A DNA stretch of 64,000 nt from Panagrolaimus kolymaensis (GCA_028622995.1 JAJQJQ010000088.1:1-64000), one strand, 5' to 3'. Shown: positions 25,873-39,397, counted from the stretch's first letter. A program made the numbers and translations. The notes: generated from the sequence alone by a model not told the origin.

Positions 25873-26634
25873 GATTAAAATAATTTCGATTTTGGACACT
25901 TATAGAATTTATGCGTTTAATTATTATGGACGTTGCTTGCTTCATGGCAGCTTCATCAAACCAATAAAAAGGTTTCAAATTTTTGGAATAAAAAAAAAGT
26001 GTTAAAACTTTTTTTTCTGTAATTCGATGAGAATCTTTTATCTTTTAGACACTGCCAGAATTTACAAGTTTAATTATTATGGACGTTGCTTGCTTCATGG
26101 CAGCTTCATCAAACCAATAAAATGGTTTCAAATTTTTGGAATAAAAAAAAGTGTTAAAACTTTTTTTTCTGTAATTCGATGAGAATCTTTTATCTTTTAG
26201 ACACTGCCAGAATTTACAAGTTTAATTATTATGGACGTTGCTTGCTTCATGGCAGCTTCATCAAACCAATAAAAAGGTTTCAAATTTTTGGAATAAAAAA
26301 AAAGTGTTAAAACTTTTTTTTCTGTAATTCGATTAAAATAATTTCGATTTTGGACACTGCCAGAATTTACAAGTTTAATTATTATGGACGTTGCTTGCTT
26401 CATGGCAGCTTCATCAAACCAATAAAATGGTTTCAAATTTTTGGAATAAAAAAAAGTGTTAAAACTTTTTTTTCTGTAATTCGATGAGAATCTTTTATCT
26501 TTTAGACACTGCCAGAATTTACAAGTTTAATTATTATGGACGTTGCTTGCTTCATGGCAGCTTCATCAAACCAATAAAATGGTTTCAAATTTTTGGAATA
26601 AAAAAAAGTGTTAAAACTTTTTTTTCTGTAATTC
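25873..26634. repeat. 8-mer higher-order repeat, partial second unit
   Basis: The first five monomers of the 8-mer at 24654 are repeated here in order (B+A, A-ATGG, A+A, E, A-ATGG). The order then breaks with extra A monomers. Confidence 0.83.
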
Positions 26635-29600
26635 GATGAGAATCTTTTATCTTTTAGACACTGCCAGAATTTACAAGTTTAATTATTATGGACGTTGCTT
26701 GCTTCATGGCAGCTTCATCAAACCAATAAAATGGTTTCAAATTTTTGGAATAAAAAAAAGTGTTAAAACTTTTTTTTCTAAAATTCGATGAGAATCTTTT
26801 ATCTTTTAGACACTGCCAGAATTTACAAGTTTAATTATTATGGACGTTGCTTGCTTCATGGCAGCTTCATCAAACCAATAAAAAGGTTTCAAATTTTTGG
26901 AATAAAAAAAAGTGTTAAAACTTTTTTTTCTAAAATTCGATTAAAATAATTTCGATTTTGGACACTTATAGAATTTATGCGTTTAATTATTATGGACGTT
27001 GCTTGCTTCATGGCAGCTTCATCAAACCAATAAAAAGGTTTCAAATTTTTGGAATAAAAAAAAGTGTTAAAACTTTTTTTTCTAAAATTCGATGAGAATC
27101 TTTTATCTTTTAGACACTGCCAGAATTTACAAGTTTAATTATTATGGACGTTGCTTGCTTCATGGCAGCTTCATCAAACCAATAAAATGGTTTCAAATTT
27201 TTGGAATAAAAAAAAGTGTTAAAACTTTTTTTTCTAAAATTCGATTAAAATAATTTCGATTTTGGACACTTATAGAATTTATGCGTTTAATTATTATGGA
27301 CGTTGCTTGCTTCATGGCAGCTTCATCAAACCAATAAAAAGGTTTCAAATTTTTGGAATAAAAAAAAAGTGTTAAAACTTTTTTTTCTGTAATTCGATTA
27401 AAATAATTTCGATTTTGGACACTGCCAGAATTTACAAGTTTAATTATTATGGACGTTGCTTGCTTCATGGCAGCTTCATCAAACCAATAAAATGGTTTCA
27501 AATTTTTGGAATAAAAAAAAGTGTTAAAACTTTTTTTTCTGTAATTCGATGAGAATCTTTTATCTTTTAGACACTGCCAGAATTTACAAGTTTAATTATT
27601 ATGGACGTTGCTTGCTTCATGGCAGCTTCATCAAACCAATAAAATGGTTTCAAATTTTTGGAATAAAAAAAAGTGTTAAAACTTTTTTTTCTAAAATTCG
27701 ATGAGAATCTTTTATCTTTTAGACACTGCCAGAATTTACAAGTTTAATTATTATGGACGTTGCTTGCTTCATGGCAGCTTCATCAAACCAATAAAAAGGT
27801 TTCAAATTTTTGGAATAAAAAAAAGTGATAAAACTTTTTTTTCTAAAATTCGATGAGAATCTTTTATCTTTTAGACACTGCCAGAATTTACAAGTTTAAT
27901 TATTATGGACGTTGCTTGCTTCATGGCAGCTTCATCAAACCAATAAAAAGGTTTCAAATTTATGGAATAAAAAAAAGTGTTAAAACTTTTTTTTCTAAAA
28001 TTCGATTAAAATAATTTCGATTTTGGACACTTATAGAATTTATGCGTTTAATTATTATGGACGTTGCTTGCTTCATGGCAGCTTCATCAAACCAATAAAA
28101 AGGTTTCAAATTTTTGGAATAAAAAAAAAGTGTTAAAACTTTTTTTTCTGTAATTCGATTAAAATAATTTCGATTTTGGACACTTATAGAATTTATGGGG
28201 TTATATATTATGGACGTTGCTTGCTTCAAGGCAGCTTCATCAAACCAATAAAAAGGTTTCAAATTTTTGGAATAAAAAAAAGTGTTAAAACTTTTTTTTC
28301 TAAAATTCGATTAAAATAATTTCGATTTTGGACACTTATAGAATTTATGCGTTTAATTATTATGGACGTTGCTTGCTTCATGGCAGCTTCATCAAACCAA
28401 TAAAATGGTTTCAAATTTTTGGAATAAAAAAAAGTGTTAAAACTTTTTTTTCTGTAATTCGATGAGAATCTTTTATCTTTTAGACACTGCCAGAATTTAC
28501 AAGTTTAATTATTATGGACGTTGCTTGCTTCATGGCAGCTTCATCAAACCAATAAAAAGGTTTCAAATTTTTGGAATAAAAAAAAAGTGTTAAAACTTTT
28601 TTTTCTGTAATTCGATTAAAATAATTTCGATTTTGGACACTGCCAGAATTTACAAGTTTAATTATTATGGACGTTGCTTGCTTCATGGCAGCTTCATCAA
28701 ACCAATAAAAAGGTTTCAAATTTTTGGAATAAAAAAAAAGTGTTAAAACTTTTTTTTCTGTAATTCGATGAGAATCTTTTATCTTTTAGACACTGCCAGA
28801 ATTTACAAGTTTAATTATTATGGACGTTGCTTGCTTCATGGCAGCTTCATCAAACCAATAAAAAGGTTTCAAATTTTTGGAATAAAAAAAAAGTGTTAAA
28901 ACTTTTTTTTCTAAAATTCGATTAAAATAATTTCGATTTTGGACACTTATAGAATTTATGCGTTTAATTATTATGGACGTTGCTTGCTTCATGGCAGCTT
29001 CATCAAACCAATAAAATGGTTTCAAATTTTTGGAATAAAAAAAAGTGTTAAAACTTTTTTTTCTGTAATTCGATGAGAATCTTTTATCTTTTAGACACTG
29101 CCAGAATTTACAAGTTTAATTATTATGGACGTTGCTTGCTTCATGGCAGCTTCATCAAACCAATAAAAAGGTTTCAAATTTTTGGAATAAAAAAAAAGTG
29201 TTAAAACTTTTTTTTCTGTAATTCGATTAAAATAATTTCGATTTTGGACACTGCCAGAATTTACAAGTTTAATTATTATGGACGTTGCTTGCTTCATGGC
29301 AGCTTCATCAAACCAATAAAAAGGTTTCAAATTTTTGGAATAAAAAAAAAGTGTTAAAACTTTTTTTTCTGTAATTCGATTAAAATAATTTCGATTTTGG
29401 ACACTGCCAGAATTTACAAGTTTAATTATTATGGACGTTGCTTGCTTCATGGCAGCTTCATCAAACCAATAAAATGGTTTCAAATTTTTGGAATAAAAAA
29501 AAGTGTTAAAACTTTTTTTTCTGTAATTCGATGAGAATCTTTTATCTTTTAGACACTGCCAGAATTTACAAGTTTAATTATTATGGACGTTGCTTGCTTC

Positions 29601-31359
29601 ATGGCAGCTTCATCAAACCAATAAAAAGGTTTCAAATTTTTGGAATAAAAAAAAAGTGTTAAAACTTTTTTTTCTGTAATTCGATTAAAATAATTTCGAT
29701 TTTGGACACTGCCAGAATTTACAAGTTTAATTATTATGGACGTTGCTTGCTTCATGGCAGCTTCATCAAACCAATAAAATGGTTTCAAATTTTTGGAATA
29801 AAAAAAAGTGTTAAAACTTTTTTTTCTGTAATTCGATGAGAATCTTTTATCTTTTAGACACTGCCAGAATTTACAAGTTTAATTATTATGGACGTTGCTT
29901 GCTTCATGGCAGCTTCATCAAACCAATAAAAAGGTTTCAAATTTTTGGAATAAAAAAAAGTGTTAAAACTTTTTTTTCTAAAATTCGATGAGAATCTTTT
30001 ATCTTTTAGACACTGCCAGAATTTACAAGTTTAATTATTATGGACGTTGCTTGCTTCATGGCAGCTTCATCAAACCAATAAAAAGGTTTCAAATTTTTGG
30101 AATAAAAAAAAAGTGTTAAAACTTTTTTTTCTGTAATTCGATTAAAATAATTTCGATTTTGGACACTTATAGAATTTATGGGGTTATATATTATGGACGT
30201 TGCTTGCTTCATGGCAGCTTCATCAAACCAATAAAAAGGTTTCAAATTTTTGGAATAAAAAAAAAGTGTTAAAACTTTTTTTTCTGTAATTCGATTAAAA
30301 TAATTTCGATTTTGGACACTTATAGAATTTATGCGTTTAATTATTATGGACGTTGCTTGCTTCATGGCAGCTTCATCAAACCAATAAAAAGGTTTCAAAT
30401 TTTTGGAATAAAAAAAAAGTGTTAAAACTTTTTTTTCTGTAATTCGATTAAAATAATTTCGATTTTGGACACTTATAGAATTTATGGGGTTATATATTAT
30501 GGACGTTGCTTGCTTCATGGCAGCTTCATCAAACCAATAAAAAGGTTTCAAATTTTTGGAATAAAAAAAAAGTGTTAAAACTTTTTTTTCTGTAATTCGA
30601 TTAAAATAATTTCGATTTTGGACACTGCCAGAATTTACAAGTTTAATTATTATGGACGTTGCTTGCTTCATGGCAGCTTCATCAAACCAATAAAATGGTT
30701 TCAAATTTTTGGAATAAAAAAAAGTGTTAAAACTTTTTTTTCTGTAATTCGATGAGAATCTTTTATCTTTTAGACACTGCCAGAATTTACAAGTTTAATT
30801 ATTATGGACGTTGCTTGCTTCATGGCAGCTTCATCAAACCAATAAAAAGGTTTCAAATTTTTGGAATAAAAAAAAGTGTTAAAACTTTTTTTTCTAAAAT
30901 TCGATGAGAATCTTTTATCTTTTAGACACTGCCAGAATTTACAAGTTTAATTATTATGGACGTTGCTTGCTTCATGGCAGCTTCATCAAACCAATAAAAA
31001 GGTTTCAAATTTTTGGAATAAAAAAAAGTGTTAAAACTTTTTTTTCTGTAATTCGATGAGAATCTTTTATCTTTTAGACACTGCCAGAATTTACAAGTTT
31101 AATTATTATGGACGTTGCTTGCTTCATGGCAGCTTCATCAAACCAATAAAAAGGTTTCAAATTTTTGGAATAAAAAAAAAGTGTTAAAACTTTTTTTTCT
31201 GTAATTCGATTAAAATAATTTCGATTTTGGACACTGCCAGAATTTACAAGTTTAATTATTATGGACGTTGCTTGCTTCATGGCAGCTTCATCAAACCAAT
31301 AAAATGGTTTCAAATTTTTGGAATAAAAAAAAGTGTTAAAACTTTTTTTTCTGTAATTC

Positions 31360-34247
31360 GATGAGAATCTTTTATCTTTTAGACACTGCCAGAATTTACA
31401 AGTTTAATTATTATGGACGTTGCTTGCTTCATGGCAGCTTCATCAAACCAATAAAAAGGTTTCAAATTTTTGGAATAAAAAAAAGTGTTAAAACTTTTTT
31501 TTCTAAAATTCGATGAGAATCTTTTATCTTTTAGACACTGCCAGAATTTACAAGTTTAATTATTATGGACGTTGCTTGCTTCATGGCAGCTTCATCAAAC
31601 CAATAAAAAGGTTTCAAATTTTTGGAATAAAAAAAAGTGTTAAAACTTTTTTTTCTAAAATTCGATGAGAATCTTTTATCTTTTAGACACTGCCAGAATT
31701 TACAAGTTTAATTATTATGGACGTTGCTTGCTTCATGGCAGCTTCATCAAACCAATAAAAAGGTTTCAAATTTTTGGAATAAAAAAAAGTGTTAAAACTT
31801 TTTTTTCTAAAATTCGATGAGAATCTTTTATCTTTTAGACACTGCCAGAATTTACAAGTTTAATTATTATGGACGTTGCTTGCTTCATGGCAGCTTCATC
31901 AAACCAATAAAAAGGTTTCAAATTTTTGGAATAAAAAAAAGTGTTAAAACTTTTTTTTCTAAAATTCGATGAGAATCTTTTATCTTTTAGACACTGCCAG
32001 AATTTACAAGTTTAATTATTATGGACGTTGCTTGCTTCATGGCAGCTTCATCAAACCAATAAAAAGGTTTCAAATTTTTGGAATAAAAAAAAGTGTTAAA
32101 ACTTTTTTTTCTAAAATTCGATGAGAATCTTTTATCTTTTAGACACTGCCAGAATTTACAAGTTTAATTATTATGGACGTTGCTTGCTTCATGGCAGCTT
32201 CATCAAACCAATAAAAAGGTTTCAAATTTTTGGAATAAAAAAAAGTGTTAAAACTTTTTTTTCTAAAATTCGATGAGAATCTTTTATCTTTTAGACACTG
32301 CCAGAATTTACAAGTTTAATTATTATGGACGTTGCTTGCTTCATGGCAGCTTCATCAAACCAATAAAATGGTTTCAAATTTTTGGAATAAAAAAAAGTGT
32401 TAAAACTTTTTTTTCTGTAATTCGATGAGAATCTTTTATCTTTTAGACACTGCCAGAATTTACAAGTTTAATTATTATGGACGTTGCTTGCTTCATGGCA
32501 GCTTCATCAAACCAATAAAATGGTTTCAAATTTTTGGAATAAAAAAAAGTGTTAAAACTTTTTTTTCTAAAATTCGATGAGAATCTTTTATCTTTTAGAC
32601 ACTGCCAGAATTTACAAGTTTAATTATTATGGACGTTGCTTGCTTCATGGCAGCTTCATCAAACCAATAAAAAGGTTTCAAATTTTTGGAATAAAAAAAA
32701 GTGTTAAAACTTTTTTTTCTAAAATTCGATGAGAATCTTTTATCTTTTAGACACTGCCAGAATTTACAAGTTTAATTATTATGGACGTTGCTTGCTTCAT
32801 GGCAGCTTCATCAAACCAATAAAAAGGTTTCAAATTTTTGGAATAAAAAAAAGTGTTAAAACTTTTTTTTCTAAAATTCGATGAGAATCTTTTATCTTTT
32901 AGACACTGCCAGAATTTACAAGTTTAATTATTATGGACGTTGCTTGCTTCATGGCAGCTTCATCAAACCAATAAAAAGGTTTCAAATTTTTGGAATAAAA
33001 AAAAGTGTTAAAACTTTTTTTTCTAAAATTCGATGAGAATCTTTTATCTTTTAGACACTGCCAGAATTTACAAGTTTAATTATTATGGACGTTGCTTGCT
33101 TCATGGCAGCTTCATCAAACCAATAAAATGGTTTCAAATTTTTGGAATAAAAAAAAGTGTTAAAACTTTTTTTTCTGTAATTCGATGAGAATCTTTTATC
33201 TTTTAGACACTGCCAGAATTTACAAGTTTAATTATTATGGACGTTGCTTGCTTCATGGCAGCTTCATCAAACCAATAAAATGGTTTCAAATTTTTGGAAT
33301 AAAAAAAAGTGTTAAAACTTTTTTTTCTAAAATTCGATGAGAATCTTTTATCTTTTAGACACTGCCAGAATTTACAAGTTTAATTATTATGGACGTTGCT
33401 TGCTTCATGGCAGCTTCATCAAACCAATAAAAAGGTTTCAAATTTTTGGAATAAAAAAAAGTGTTAAAACTTTTTTTTCTAAAATTCGATGAGAATCTTT
33501 TATCTTTTAGACACTGCCAGAATTTACAAGTTTAATTATTATGGACGTTGCTTGCTTCATGGCAGCTTCATCAAACCAATAAAAAGGTTTCAAATTTTTG
33601 GAATAAAAAAAAGTGTTAAAACTTTTTTTTCTAAAATTCGATGAGAATCTTTTATCTTTTAGACACTGCCAGAATTTACAAGTTTAATTATTATGGACGT
33701 TGCTTGCTTCATGGCAGCTTCATCAAACCAATAAAAAGGTTTCAAATTTTTGGAATAAAAAAAAGTGTTAAAACTTTTTTTTCTAAAATTCGATGAGAAT
33801 CTTTTATCTTTTAGACACTGCCAGAATTTACAAGTTTAATTATTATGGACGTTGCTTGCTTCATGGCAGCTTCATCAAACCAATAAAAAGGTTTCAAATT
33901 TTTGGAATAAAAAAAAGTGTTAAAACTTTTTTTTCTAAAATTCGATGAGAATCTTTTATCTTTTAGACACTGCCAGAATTTACAAGTTTAATTATTATGG
34001 ACGTTGCTTGCTTCATGGCAGCTTCATCAAACCAATAAAAAGGTTTCAAATTTTTGGAATAAAAAAAAGTGTTAAAACTTTTTTTTCTAAAATTCGACGA
34101 GAATCTTTTATCTTTTAGACACTGCCAGAATTTACAAGTTTAATTATTATGGACGTTGCTTGCTTCATGGCAGCTTCATCAAACCAATAAAAAGGTTTCA
34201 AATTTTTGGAATAAAAAAAAGTGTTAAAACTTTTTTTTCTAAAATTC
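31360..34247. repeat. Run of 19 class-A monomers at the edge of Domain I
   Basis: Nineteen consecutive A-head monomers of exactly 152 bp each (2888 bp), the most uniform stretch in the window. Within it a pentamer (ATGG, ATGG, AAAGG, AAAGG, AAAGG tails) is duplicated at 32272-33031 and 33032-33791 (760 bp each). The last monomer starts GACGAG instead of GATGAG (34096), a form also seen just inside Domain II (34551), which links the two sides of the boundary. Confidence 0.92.
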
Positions 34248-34702
34248 GATTAAAATAATTTCGATTTTGGACACTTATAGAATTTATGCGTTTAATTATT
34301 ATGGACGTTGCTTGCTTCATGGCAGCATCATCAAACCAATAAAATAGTTTCAAATTTTGGAATAAAAAAAAGTGTTAAAACTTTTTTTTCTAAAATTCGA
34401 TTAAAATAATTTCGATTTTGGACACTGCCAGAATTTACAAGTTTAATTATTATGGACGTTGCTTGCTTCATGGCAGCTTCATCAAACCAATAAAACGGTT
34501 TCAAATTTTTGGAATAAAAAAAAGTGTTAAAACTTTTTTTTCTAAAATTCGACGAGAATCTTTTATCTTTTAGACACTGCCAGAATTTACAAGTTTAATT
34601 ATTATGGACGTTGCTTGCTTCATGGCAGCTTCATCAAACCAATAAAACGGTTTCAAATTTTTGGAATAAAAAAAAGTGTTAAAACTTTTTTTTCTGTAAT
34701 TC

Positions 34703-34854
34703 GATGAAAATCATTTTTCTTTTGGACACTGCCTCAATTTACAAGTTTAATTATTATGGATGTTGCTTGCTTCATGGCAGCATCATCAAACCAATAAAAT
34801 GGTTTCAAATTTTTGGAATAAAAAAAAGTGTTAAAACTTTTTTTTCTGTAATTC
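34703..34854. repeat. Reference monomer, class C (152 bp)
   Basis: The head is GATGAAAATCATTTTTC, then TTTTGGACACTGCCTCAATTTACAAG. This copy keeps AATTATTATGGATG, while later C copies (from 35460) have TTTATTTATTATGG and are preceded by TTTAATTTGATG. C heads are confined to Domain II. This is the first one in the window, about 455 bp after the domain boundary. Confidence 0.92.
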
Positions 34855-35006
34855 GATGAAAATCATTTTTCTTTTGGACACTGCCTCAATTTACAAGTTT
34901 AATTATTATGGATGTTGCTTGCTTCATGGCAGCATCATCAAACCAATAAAATGGTTTCAAATTTTTGGAATAAAAAAAAGTGTTAAAACTTTTTTTTCTA
35001 AAATTC

Positions 35007-35157
35007 GATTAAAATAATTTCGATTTTGGACACTTATAGAATTTATGCGTTTAATTATTATGGACGTTGCTTGCTTCATGGCAGCATCATCAAACCAATA
35101 AAATAGTTTCAAATTTTGGAATAAAAAAAAGTGTTAAAACTTTTTTTTCTAAAATTC
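35007..35157. repeat. Reference 151-bp monomer (B head, ATAG tail)
   Basis: Class B head, GCAGCATCATC core and AATAAAATAG tail, with CAAATTTTGG having four T instead of five, so the monomer is 151 bp. The ATAG tail and the missing T are linked in most copies. The linkage is broken in some (AATAGTTTCAAATTTTTGG at about 44955, 45255, 48150 and 49050; AAAGG or CGG with four T at about 35870, 38890 and 41170), which records recombination inside the monomer. Confidence 0.9.
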
Positions 35158-36975
35158 GATTAAAATAATTTCGATTTTGGACACTTATAGAATTTATGCG
35201 TTTAATTATTATGGACGTTGCTTGCTTCATGGCAGCATCATCAAACCAATAAAATAGTTTCAAATTTTGGAATAAAAAAAAGTGTTAAAACTTTTTTTTC
35301 TGTAATTCGATGAGAATCTTTTATCTTTTAGACACTGCCAGAATTTACAAGTTTAATTATTATGGACGTTGCTTGCTTCATGGCAGCTTCATCAAACCAA
35401 TAAAATAGTTTCAAATTTTGGAATAAAAAAAAGTGTTAAAACTTTTTTTTCTTTAATTTGATGAAAATCATTTTTCTTTTGGACACTGCCTCAATTTACA
35501 AGTTTATTTATTATGGACGTTGCTTGCTTCATGGCAGCATCATCAAACCAATAAAACGGTTTCAAATTTTTGGAATAAAAAAAAGTGTTAAAACTTTTTT
35601 TTCTGTAATTCGATGAGAATCTTTTATCTTTTAGACACTGCCAGAATTTACAAGTTTAATTATTATGGACGTTGCTTGCTTCATGGCAGCTTCATCAAAC
35701 CAATAAAACGGTTTCAAATTTTTGGAATAAAAAAAAGTGTTAAAACTTTTTTTTCTGTAATTCGATGAGAATCTTTTATCTTTTAGACACTGCCAGAATT
35801 TACAAGTTTAATTATTATGGACGTTGCTTGCTTCATGGCAGCTTCATCAAACCAATAAAACGGTTTCAAATTTTGGAATAAAAAAAAGTGTTAAAACTTT
35901 TTTTTCTAAAATTCGATTAAAATAATTTCGATTTTGGACACTGCCAGAATTTACAAGTTTAATTATTATGGACGTTGCTTGCTTCATGGCAGCTTCATCA
36001 AACCAATAAAACGGTTTCAAATTTTTGGAATAAAAAAAAGTGTTAAAACTTTTTTTTCTGTAATTCGATGAAAATCATTTTTCTTTTGGACACTGCCTCA
36101 ATTTACAAGTTTAATTATTATGGATGTTGCTTGCTTCATGGCAGCATCATCAAACCAATAAAATGGTTTCAAATTTTTGGAATAAAAAAAAGTGTTAAAA
36201 CTTTTTTTTCTGTAATTCGATGAAAATCATTTTTCTTTTGGACACTTATAGAATTTATGCGTTTAATTATTATGGACGTTGCTTGCTTCATGGCAGCTTC
36301 ATCAAACCAATAAAACGGTTTCAAATTTTGGAATAAAAAAAAGTGTTAAAACTTTTTTTTCTAAAATTCGATTAAAATAATTTCGATTTTGGACACTGCC
36401 AGAATTTACAAGTTTAATTATTATGGACGTTGCTTGCTTCATGGCAGCTTCATCAAACCAATAAAACGGTTTCAAATTTTGGAATAAAAAAAAGTGTTAA
36501 AACTTTTTTTTCTAAAATTCGATTAAAATAATTTCGATTTTGGACACTGCCAGAATTTACAAGTTTAATTATTATGGACGTTGCTTGCTTCATGGCAGCT
36601 TCATCAAACCAATAAAATGGTTTCAAATTTTTGGAATAAAAAAAAGTGTTAAAACTTTTTTTTCTAAAATTCGATTAAAATAATTTCGATTTTGGACACT
36701 TATAGAATTTATGCGTTTAATTATTATGGACGTTGCTTGCTTCATGGCAGCATCATCAAACCAATAAAACGGTTTCAAATTTTTGGAATAAAAAAAAGTG
36801 TTATAACTTTTTTTTCTGTAATTCGATGAGAATCTTTTATCTTTTAGACACTGCCAGAATTTACAAGTTTAATTATTATGGACGTTGCTTGCTTCATGGC
36901 AGCTTCATCAAACCAATAAAATAGTTTCAAATTTTGGAATAAAAAAAAGTGTTAAAACTTTTTTTTCTGTAATTC

Positions 36976-38187
36976 GATGAGAATCTTTTATCTTTTAGAC
37001 ACTGCCAGAATTTACAAGTTTAATTATTATGGACGTTGCTTGCTTCATGGCAGCTTCATCAAACCAATAAAATAGTTTCAAATTTTGGAATAAAAAAAAG
37101 TGTTAAAACTTTTTTTTCTTTAATTTGATGAAAATCATTTTTCTTTTGGACACTGCCTCAATTTACAAGTTTATTTATTATGGATGTTGCTTGCTTCATG
37201 GCAGCATCATCAAACCAATAAAACGGTTTCAAATTTTTGGAATAAAAAAAAGTGTTATAACTTTTTTTTCTGTAATTCGATGAGAATCTTTTATCTTTTA
37301 GACACTGCCAGAATTTACAAGTTTAATTATTATGGACGTTGCTTGCTTCATGGCAGCATCATCAAACCAATAAAAAGGTTTCAAATTTTTGGAATAAAAA
37401 AAAGTGTTAAAACTTTTTTTTCTAAAATTCGATTAAAATAATTTCGATTTTGGACACTTATAGAATTTATGCGTTTAATTATTATGGACGTTGCTTGCTT
37501 CATGGCAGCTTCATCAAACCAATAAAATAGTTTCAAATTTTGGAATAAAAAAAAGTGTTAAAACTTTTTTTTCTGTAATTCGATGAGAATCTTTTATCTT
37601 TTAGACACTGCCAGAATTTACAAGTTTAATTATTATGGACGTTGCTTGCTTCATGGCAGCTTCATCAAACCAATAAAATAGTTTCAAATTTTGGAATAAA
37701 AAAAAGTGTTAAAACTTTTTTTTCTTTAATTTGATGAAAATCATTTTTCTTTTGGACACTGCCTCAATTTACAAGTTTATTTATTATGGATGTTGCTTGC
37801 TTCATGGCAGCATCATCAAACCAATAAAACGGTTTCAAATTTTTGGAATAAAAAAAAGTGTTATAACTTTTTTTTCTGTAATTCGATGAGAATCTTTTAT
37901 CTTTTAGACACTGCCAGAATTTACAAGTTTAATTATTATGGACGTTGCTTGCTTCATGGCAGCATCATCAAACCAATAAAAAGGTTTCAAATTTTTGGAA
38001 TAAAAAAAAGTGTTAAAACTTTTTTTTCTAAAATTCGATTAAAATAATTTCGATTTTGGACACTTATAGAATTTATGCGTTTAATTATTATGGACGTTGC
38101 TTGCTTCATGGCAGCTTCATCAAACCAATAAAATAGTTTCAAATTTTGGAATAAAAAAAAGTGTTAAAACTTTTTTTTCTAAAATTC
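36976..38187. repeat. Tetramer higher-order repeat, 2 x 606 bp
   Basis: The order A(ATAG), C(ACGG, GTGTTATAAC), A(AAAGG, GCATCATC), B(ATAG) occurs twice in tandem, at 36976 and 37582. The two units agree at all diagnostic sites. The loss of the TAA in GTGTTAAAAC (now GTGTTATAAC) is why short plus-strand open frames appear in each unit. Confidence 0.9.
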
Positions 38188-39397
38188 GATTAAAATAATT
38201 TCGATTTTGGACACTTATAGAATTTATGCGTTTAATTATTATGGACGTTGCTTGCTTCATGGCAGCTTCATCAAACCAATAAAATAGTTTCAAATTTTGG
38301 AATAAAAAAAAGTGTTATAACTTTTTTTTCTGTAATTCGATGAGAATCTTTTATCTTTTAGACACTGCCAGAATTTACAAGTTTAATTATTATGGACGTT
38401 GCTTGCTTCATGGCAGCTTCATCAAACCAATAAAATAGTTTCAAATTTTGGAATAAAAAAAAGTGTTAAAACTTTTTTTTCTAAAATTCGATTAAAATAA
38501 TTTCGATTTTGGACACTTATAGAATTTATGCGTTTAATTATTATGGACGTTGCTTGCTTCATGGCAGCTTCATCAAACCAATAAAATAGTTTCAAATTTT
38601 GGAATAAAAAAAAGTGTTAAAACTTTTTTTTCTGTAATTCGATGAGAATCTTTTATCTTTTAGACACTGCCAGAATTTACAAGTTTAATTATTATGGATG
38701 TTGCTTGCTTCATGGCAGCATCATCAAACCAATAAAATAGTTTCAAATTTTGGAATAAAAAAAAGTGTTAAAACTTTTTTTTCTGTAATTCGATGAGAAT
38801 CTTTTATCTTTTAGACACTGCCAGAATTTACAAGTTTAATTATTATGGACGTTGCTTGCTTCATGGCAGCATCATCAAACCAATAAAAAGGTTTCAAATT
38901 TTGGAATAAAAAAAAGTGTTATAACTTTTTTTTCTGTAATTCGATGAGAATCTTTTATCTTTTAGACACTGCCAGAATTTACAAGTTTAATTATTATGGA
39001 CGTTGCTTGCTTCATGGCAGCTTCATCAAACCAATAAAATAGTTTCAAATTTTGGAATAAAAAAAAGTGTTAAAACTTTTTTTTCTTTAATTTGATGAAA
39101 ATCATTTTTCTTTTGGACACTGCCTCAATTTACAAGTTTATTTATTATGGATGTTGCTTGCTTCATGGCAGCATCATCAAACCAATAAAACGGTTTCAAA
39201 TTTTTGGAATAAAAAAAAGTGTTATAACTTTTTTTTCTGTAATTCGATGAGAATCTTTTATCTTTTAGACACTGCCAGAATTTACAAGTTTAATTATTAT
39301 GGACGTTGCTTGCTTCATGGCAGCTTCATCAAACCAATAAAACGGTTTCAAATTTTTGGAATAAAAAAAAGTGTTATAACTTTTTTTTCTGTAATTC

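Larger units (their letters stand above)
19931..31359. repeat. Heterogeneous Domain I stretch rich in D, E and ATGG monomers
   Basis: Monomers of classes A, B, D and E in mixed order, with TCTGTAATTC junctions and ATGG tails becoming common towards the right. A short interval (about 20900-21060) carries private changes: GCTTTCTTC, TTTTTTTTTAAAATTC and TATAGACG. A run of five 153-bp-type monomers at about 29990-30710 (A, D, B, D, E) leaves a 232-codon minus-strand frame open at 30006-30704, the longest in the window; it is a phase accident of the repeat and not a gene. No other feature is visible here apart from the 8-mer listed separately. Confidence 0.88.
1..34247. repeat. Satellite array Domain I: ~152-bp tandem monomers with A, B, D and E heads
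   Basis: About 225 head-to-tail monomers, nearly all 152 bp, with some of 153 bp where the A-run before GTG has one extra A. Every monomer carries the same core (GGACGTTGCTTGC, CATGGCAGC, TCATCAAACCAAT) and an A-run/T-run near-palindrome. Heads are A, B, D or E. Tails are AATAAAAAGG, AATAAAATGG or AATGAAAAGG. The ATAG tail, the GCATCATC core and C heads, which are common further right, are absent here. Stretches not listed separately (7758-9887, 11411-15063, 16432-17192) are the same monomers in less regular order. The array starts before position 1. This is non-coding heterochromatic satellite by family knowledge; a centromeric role is only an inference. Confidence 0.97.

Noticed and set aside
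926..31313. Some forty minus-strand open frames of 79-232 codons encoding variants of one 51-residue repeat (KPFYWFDEAAMKQATS...)
   Set aside because: They are translations of the satellite monomer and exist only where a 153-bp monomer keeps frame. They have no promoter or conserved start context, no independent termination and no coding-like substitution pattern, and they vanish when monomers are 152 bp.
34248..34360. Assembly misjoin at the Domain I/II boundary
   Set aside because: Not proven either way. Phase and orientation are kept and the GACGAG variant lies on both sides, so I treat it as real, while noting that collapsed or misjoined repeats are always possible in satellite assemblies.
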